The notes under the pieces were generated by a model. It did not search any database. It was not told where the DNA came from and worked only from the letters and a program-made list of their open reading frames with translations. Source: Petrosia ficiformis (Eukaryota > Porifera > Demospongiae > Haplosclerida > Petrosiidae). Taken from it: DNA of 64,000 nt. Every line of letters begins with the position of its first letter. The first letter of the stretch is position 1. Below, piece after piece: positions 60,701 to 64,000 of this stretch. The stretch spans positions 38,629,200 through 38,693,199 of the forward strand of contig OX345636.1 in the NCBI GenBank assembly GCA_947044365.1. The letters are read 5' to 3'. A program made the position numbers and the translations under genes.

Positions 60701-63266
60701 AATGATAATTATACCTATACCTAAAATGAATATTAATATATGATGTGATGAGGTGTCTAAATGACGGATACGCCTGGCATCACGAGACACTAAGTGTATA
60801 ATCCTTGTGCAAAAAGAATGGTTCAGTTGTGATATTGTGGTACATCGAAAAGTATGGTATTACCAATGCAGCAAAACAAAATACAATTTTAAATACATGT
60901 AAGCAAGAGAAGGTTATTATGATAAGGTTCTAACATGCACCTGCAGCATAATTTTTATTTTTTGTGATCAGTAGTACTGTATATATTAGAAAGACAGTAA
61001 GGGATAGTAACCATTGCTAGAAATGACCGTTCTATAAATAAAAAACCGCATGCAACTGTAATGTAATCTTACTGGCAGTTACATCAAGTAACACCCAAGC
61101 AAAGGGCAACACCCACACTTTACTCATTTGCATAACTTCCACATTTTAAACAGCACAGACTTTTAACTTGCTCAGTTTTAGAAGACCTTCAAGAAACCCA
61201 TACTAAAATCATGCTTCACACTGAATTGTTAAAGTAACAAATGTATTGGTTAGTGCAGTTGCAAAGATTTACGGTGGTACTAGGGAGTGGGCGGATGCGA
61301 CTCCCATCAGTTTCAAAATAGAAATTGTTATAATAGTATACTAAATGTGTGTAATACCAACCTTTATATCTGCTGTTGACTTCTTTTTCGTCCTGAAAGT
61401 GAGAAAATGTAGCTAAAATCTCCATTTTTCCAATTGCAGTAAGTACAAAACCACGAAAGCCATGTTTGGTGGCCTGGCTTTCGTGGTTTTGTACTTACTG
61501 CAATTGGAAAAATGGCTATATTATTTATACAATGCATTATGAGAAATCTGCATAGCCATTTTCTGAAAACTCATTTTAGTTTTATAGTTACAATGGGCTG
61601 AAGAAAGGTGATTTCGGTAGCTTCTGAGTGAAACCATAAAATTTACCTTTCTATGCACTATCAAACTCTGATCTTTCTCAGAGAGCAAGGACAGTTACCC
61701 TGCCAGAGTCCAACTTTCTCAGAGAGCAACTACAGTTACCCTGCCAGAGTCCAATCTTTCTCAGAGAGCAACTACAGTTACCCTGCCCGAGTTTCGCATC
61801 AGCGAAAACATTTAGGCCCTATAATTATATCCCCGGGTGGGTGTGTCTTCCAACAGATACAGATTTGGAACCAGATTGAATGCAGCAAGAAGCTTGCAAG
61901 ACTAGAAACTGATTGGTAATTCATCTACCCCTCCCCCTAGTACAACCTTAACAATTAGTTGGTTGTTCAGGATACATACCTCTAATGCCATAGCTACTTT
62001 GTACTAATTATATTAAAATACATAAAAGATATATTATGTATTATACCAATTATCCTACCTAATATCTCATATTACATGAACAAAGAAGGTTTGGAAACAT
62101 ACAATGATTTAATTAAAATATTTATTCGGTTTCTTTGTACATCTATTAGACAGGAATAAGGAAATTGTAATTTCAATTATTGAATTATAATTAGTACAAG
62201 TACATGTACATCACCATACAGTCATAACAACCTACACGACTATAATTTCCATTTTCCACCCATTCAGTTGCAACTGTACTAACCAATAAATTAGTTTTTT
62301 TTGCAGTGTGCATTATATAGTTGTAGGAAAGAAGCAAGGTGAGTGTTTGATTCAGTAGCAATGTTCACGCTTACTGTATTTTAACTTTATCACCACTGCC
62401 ATTTGGGACAATTATGGGATGTAGACCTGCACTATCTTCATACTTTTGTGCAATGTATTCACAGTTTACATGTCAGTATTTCCCGACTATAAGTTTGCAT
62501 AAGAGCTAACATCATATCAACCACCTCTCCATCAGCTATTTACTAGTACTTGTGAACAACAACATTTCAATACCAAAAATATACTAATGTAAACTGGCAT
62601 TTGATTTTGGTGTGCAAACCAACTAATTGGTTGAAATAACAAAACTCTTTTAACAATGAGTTAGTTACATGTATTCACGTTACCGGTAGATTGTGTGAGA
62701 GTTGTTGACACACTGATAGTGACAGTAAAAGACGAAAATATTGATGTGTCTCCTGTGATATGTAGAAAATACTACTAAAGTTGTTCTTTTTCAGAATGAT
62801 AATATACCTTCTCCCTTCGTTTTCATACCTGGTGTGTGTGTTGATGATGTAATGTCAAAGGATGATGAGCCCACTGATGTGCCTGCATTGAATATAATTT
62901 AAAAAGACGATATTAATCAATCTATTACTTCCCACCTAGTGGAAAGCATCCAATATCTTCAATATCAGAACAGCAGTCATTAAACCGGTAACAGACCTGA
63001 TCACAATAACATCCTTGAGCATAACAACCAGATACACAACAACCACCAATGACACCAACATGTTCAACACAAGAACCTATTTTCATGTAAGATATAATAC
63101 ATATTTTACTCCATGTGAATTAATAAAATATATAAATAAAATATAAAATGAAAGACTATTATATATTAATTTGTATATCTTCTTTTAATGGATTAAAATT
63201 TACCTTGTGATGAAGTTTCTTGTGCGCTGATACTCAACAAAAGCAACAAAATAGCAAACTTCATTA
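47221..63266 (-). CDS. Type I membrane protein with 11 SMB domains and mucin-like exons (right paralog, complete)
   Basis: Exons from 5' to 3': signal 63204-63266; SMB 62936-63076; C 62829-62882; B 62684-62752; then A-SMB-B modules from 56465 down to 51647; mucin 51120-51587; membrane-proximal 50918-51051, 50728-50843 and 49844-49994; transmembrane 47746-47930; tail 47221-47395. Splice phases agree at every junction (phase 1 throughout the array, then 0, 2, 0, 2), which strongly supports the model. The one exception is B exon 53999-54072, which has 5 extra bases. Coding length is about 4.16 kb. Extracellular SMB domains with heavy Ser/Thr linkers recall lubricin-like adhesion proteins. Ligand and function are unknown. 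Confidence 0.85.
47746..47930 (-). CDS. Transmembrane exon of right SMB gene
   Basis: 185 bp, starts in phase 0 and ends AT|GTAAGT. Encodes an acidic stalk (EAIDSGEYSDAGFDRIS) and a membrane helix (IAAIAVVCVAVCIITTLVV then IAVLLFM). The basic tail exon follows. Orientation N-out is predicted from the signal peptide and basic stop-transfer residues. Confidence 0.88.
48001..49314. other. Intron of right SMB gene with AT-rich repeats
   Basis: No exon seen. 48540-48700 resembles the repeat at 22555-22650 (GGTCTATATACAA..., CACATCAAA). (TA)n runs lie at 48480-48540 and 48690-48740. Confidence 0.6.
49315..49746. mobile_element. MITE-like foldback in intron of right SMB gene
   Basis: Arms of about 39 bp: ATATGTGACCGCGAATGAG at 49316 and its complement ending at 49746. 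They continue through AAAACGTG and CTTGTGCGACT with two mismatches. The interior is about 350 bp without coding content. Confidence 0.75.
49844..51051 (-). CDS. Three membrane-proximal exons of right SMB gene
   Basis: Exons 50918-51051, 50728-50843 and 49844-49994 in phases 1-0, 0-2 and 2-0. The joined segment of about 134 residues contains FTIISSRIRPTTTPDAVINN, IELKFKQTTVDAVNTYCSRF, the Cys pair in TYCSRFPAECVAV, then WIPITTADVIILEVTNNSEG and IQSGSTQVLQCDVVEG. It is rich in beta-strand-like alternation and lies just outside the membrane, in the position of SEA-type domains in mucin receptors, but I see no SEA cleavage motif. The intron at 49995-50727 has no exon. Confidence 0.75.
51120..51587 (-). 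CDS. Mucin-like Ser/Thr exon of right SMB gene
   Basis: 468 bp, phase 1-1, 156 residues dominated by Ser and Thr with Val, e.g. TSASSVTSNTIPTTVSTG and SVTSTSVTMSSFSRS. Expected to be densely O-glycosylated and extended. It lies between the last SMB domain and the membrane-proximal segment. Confidence 0.85.
51647..56465 (-). CDS. Tandem array of 10 SMB modules in right SMB gene
   Basis: SMB exons (141 bp each): 56215-56355, 55696-55836, 55185-55325, 54686-54826, 54182-54322, 53666-53806, 53168-53308, 52657-52797, 52165-52305, 51647-51787. A exons (57 bp) start at low ends 56409, 55898, 55379, 54880, 54390, 53860, 53370, 52851, 52367, 51849. B exons (69 bp) start at 56037, 55518, 55019, 54520, 53999 (74 bp), 53500, 52990, 52492, 51987. 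Two SMB subtypes occur: X (SCVELVGIIGGCCESSC) and Y (TCIELVGVTGGCCVSGC), in order Y X Y Y X Y X Y X, then a hybrid. Units are about 505 bp, with a near-identical 1.02-kb dimer repeated at 52.7-54.8 kb. SMB 55696-55836 has Phe for the Cys in CYCD. Confidence 0.88.
56972..57280 (-). pseudogene. hAT transposase C-terminal scrap
   Basis: Two overlapping frames give AEISRYKSVPSSEKPLAWWN, then QRYLGIVATPSARLFSTAG and PDRTC. This is the hAT dimerisation region with one frameshift near 57090. It lies in the long intron of the right SMB gene. Confidence 0.8.
57484..60389 (+). mobile_element. LINE-like retroelement with unusual RT and C-terminal RLE-like domain, four frameshifts
   Basis: One ancestral ORF now in five frames: 57484-58893, 58757-59470, 59422-59772, 59759-60178, 60105-60389. 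The N-terminus is Cys-rich (CYWCNDKGKCFNCQC). RT parts: HPIGVGEVCRRIIGKVI, LLMVDASNAFNSLNR, EGTTQGDPLTMGMYAL, QVWYADDAAACDTL. The C-terminus has CGNDFTVEHALSC, QRHNELRDF, DEARLDVRALGFW and YFDVRVFNSFA, then IRGSR. A Cys/His finger followed by an E..D.R..FDVRV core after the RT recalls the zinc knuckle plus restriction-like endonuclease of R2/NeSL-type LINEs. No APE domain is present. AT-rich tail at 60390-60530. The clade is not assigned with confidence. Confidence 0.72.
60390..61216. other. AT-rich tail and duplicated intron block
   Basis: 60390-60530 is an AT-rich, possibly 3' tail region of the preceding retroelement. 60703-61216 is the paralogous copy of 3885-4450 in the left SMB gene. 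No exon seen. Confidence 0.65.
61217..62310. mobile_element. MITE copy with internal hairpin, inserted in a duplicated intron
   Basis: Ends CACTG...TTGGTTAGTGCAGTTGCAAAG and TTGCAACTGTACTAACCAATAAA...GCAGTG are inverted and match the 12527-12955 family. The paralogous site without the element is visible at about 4450 (CATGCTTCGTTAGTTGTAGG), giving an empty-site comparison. The interior includes a perfect hairpin (61421-61515) and a small tandem repeat of TTTCTCAGAGAGCAA units at 61674-61790. Confidence 0.75.
61422..61515. repeat. Perfect hairpin, 41-bp arms, 12-bp loop
   Basis: 61422-61462 and 61475-61515 are exact reverse complements (CCATTTTTCCAATTGCAGT... and ...CTTTCGTGGTTTTGTACTT on the right arm); loop 61463-61474. 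The stem lies inside the MITE. Confidence 0.93.
62684..63266 (-). CDS. Signal peptide and first SMB module of right SMB gene
   Basis: The exon at 63204-63266 opens with TA then ATG at 63264 and encodes MKFAILLLLLSISAQETSSQ, a clear signal peptide, ending in phase 1 at CAAG|GTAAAT. Next come SMB 62936-63076, C 62829-62882 and B 62684-62752, all phase 1. The following intron runs to 56466 and contains three mobile elements. Confidence 0.88.
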
Positions 63267-63523
63267 CTGAGCATGTGTAAATTAAAACATTAATTTATTT
63301 TCAAAATACGTGTAAGAACCAATTTGTGTATATGAGCAATCATAATCATAATCATAATCATATATATTATATGTATAGATCAATATTATATACAATAGTA
63401 TTTATTCACAAAGCTTCAAGACATTTTTGCAACAAAATTATGAATTTCCATAGCAACAAACATTTAATTTGGACAATTGTGGAAATATGAGTTTATATAT
63501 AATTACATTGCAATTCACCTCAC

Positions 63524-63560
63524 CTTATCTTCTTTGCACTGAAGTACAGCTGGCAGAATA
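63524..63560 (-). promoter_or_regulatory. Non-coding first exon of right SMB gene
   Basis: Minus strand AGTGCAAAGAAGATAAG followed by GTGAGG, matching the block upstream of the left paralog. The signal-exon acceptor TGCTCAG lies about 257 bp away. The upstream limit is unknown. Confidence 0.6.
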
Positions 63561-63581
63561 ATATTTACACTACAGCTATAC

Positions 63582-63865
63582 ACTGCAAAAATAAAATTGT
63601 TAAAATTTATTGGATAGTACAGTTACAAGGAATAATTTAAATTGTAAGTGTAATTGGTCGTATAGGTTGTTATGGATATATGTAATTATAATTGTAATCT
63701 CAATATTCTTATATGCTGTCTAATAGATGTACAATGTAGAATTAGCATTTTAATTGAGTCATTGTAGGTTGCCAAACCTTCTTTGTGCATCTAATGTGAG
63801 ATATTAGGTATGATAATTGATAATAATAGGTACATATATCTTTTATGTAATTAGATCAAAGTAGT
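63582..63865. mobile_element. Truncated MITE copy
   Basis: Starts ACACTGCAAAAATAAAATTG as in 12526. The interior (GCCAAACCTTCTTTGTGCAT, then TAATGTGAGATATTAGGT) is the reverse complement of parts of 62040-62100. It is cut off by the tetranucleotide repeat, so one terminus is missing. Confidence 0.7.
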
Positions 63866-63867
63866 AA

Positions 63868-63960
63868 GTATGTATATATGTAAGTATGTATGTATGTATG
63901 TATGTATGTATATATGTATGTATGTATGTATTTATGTATGTACGTATTTATGTATGTATG
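63868..63960. repeat. TATG microsatellite
   Basis: Interrupted GTAT units reaching to the start of the terminal element. Confidence 0.93.
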
Positions 63961-64000
63961 CATAGGCGTATCTAGGCATGGGCAGGCCAGGGCATTGCCC
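63961..64000. mobile_element. Terminus of a hAT-like element, continues past window
   Basis: Begins CATAGGCGTATCT and includes GGGCATTGCCC; both motifs are present at the ends of the 29760-30459 element. Only 40 bp are visible. Confidence 0.5.

Overview
The window is AT-rich animal nuclear DNA. Introns are short with GT..AG ends, several genes are built from symmetrical phase-1 exons, and much of the sequence is nested transposable elements. The mixture (somatomedin-B exons, THAP and P-type transposases, a DUF6589-like gene, a CR1-type LINE with a 2A motif, ISL2EU with YqaJ) suggests an early-branching metazoan, most likely a demosponge such as Amphimedon. That taxonomic call is inference only.

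Host genes. Two paralogous minus-strand genes encode secreted or membrane proteins made of somatomedin-B (SMB) domains separated by tiny Ser/Thr-rich exons. The right-hand gene (start codon 63264, stop 47221) can be read completely: a non-coding first exon, a signal-peptide exon, 11 SMB exons of 141 bp each, about 21 short Ser/Thr exons, a 156-residue mucin-like exon, three membrane-proximal exons, a transmembrane exon and a cytoplasmic tail. The predicted product is a type I membrane protein of about 1.36-1.38 thousand residues. The left-hand gene starts at 5418 and runs off the left edge; it shares the signal exon, exon types and intron blocks.

Mobile DNA from left to right. (1) 5769-10431: a nearly intact ISL2EU-type transposon with 345-bp terminal inverted repeats (TIRs), a THAP/DDE transposase and a spliced SAP-SWIM-YqaJ protein. 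It sits about 100 bp upstream of the left SMB gene. (2) 11.5-13.4 kb: tetranucleotide satellite hosting two nested foldback/MITE elements. (3) 14094-26242: a 12.1-kb P-superfamily element flanked by the 8-bp repeat GTATGAGC. Its transposase exons stay in phase, but one intron holds a 7.6-kb integrase + ULP1-protease element (15349-22932) with a 61-bp minisatellite at one end. (4) 26.7-31.4 kb: a decayed BEL/Pao element on the minus strand, itself hit by a 700-bp element with an 8-bp target duplication. (5) 31.5-33.7 kb: two 5'-truncated LINE fragments. (6) 33.7-41.2 kb: a DUF6589-like gene split by a CR1-type LINE at 36.08-40.35 kb. (7) 41648-46220: a Ty1/copia element with two LTRs and the 5-bp duplication CAGAG. 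(8) Inside the 6.2-kb intron of the right SMB gene: a hAT transposase scrap, a frameshifted LINE resembling restriction-like-endonuclease types, and a MITE carrying a perfect 41-bp-arm hairpin. The window ends inside the terminus of a further hAT-like element.

The window combines an expanding exon-array receptor locus with a dense transposon landscape. The most notable items are the SMB/mucin receptor array, the P element with its nested integrase/ULP1 passenger, and the ISL2EU element whose TIRs carry promoter-like motifs next to the left SMB gene.
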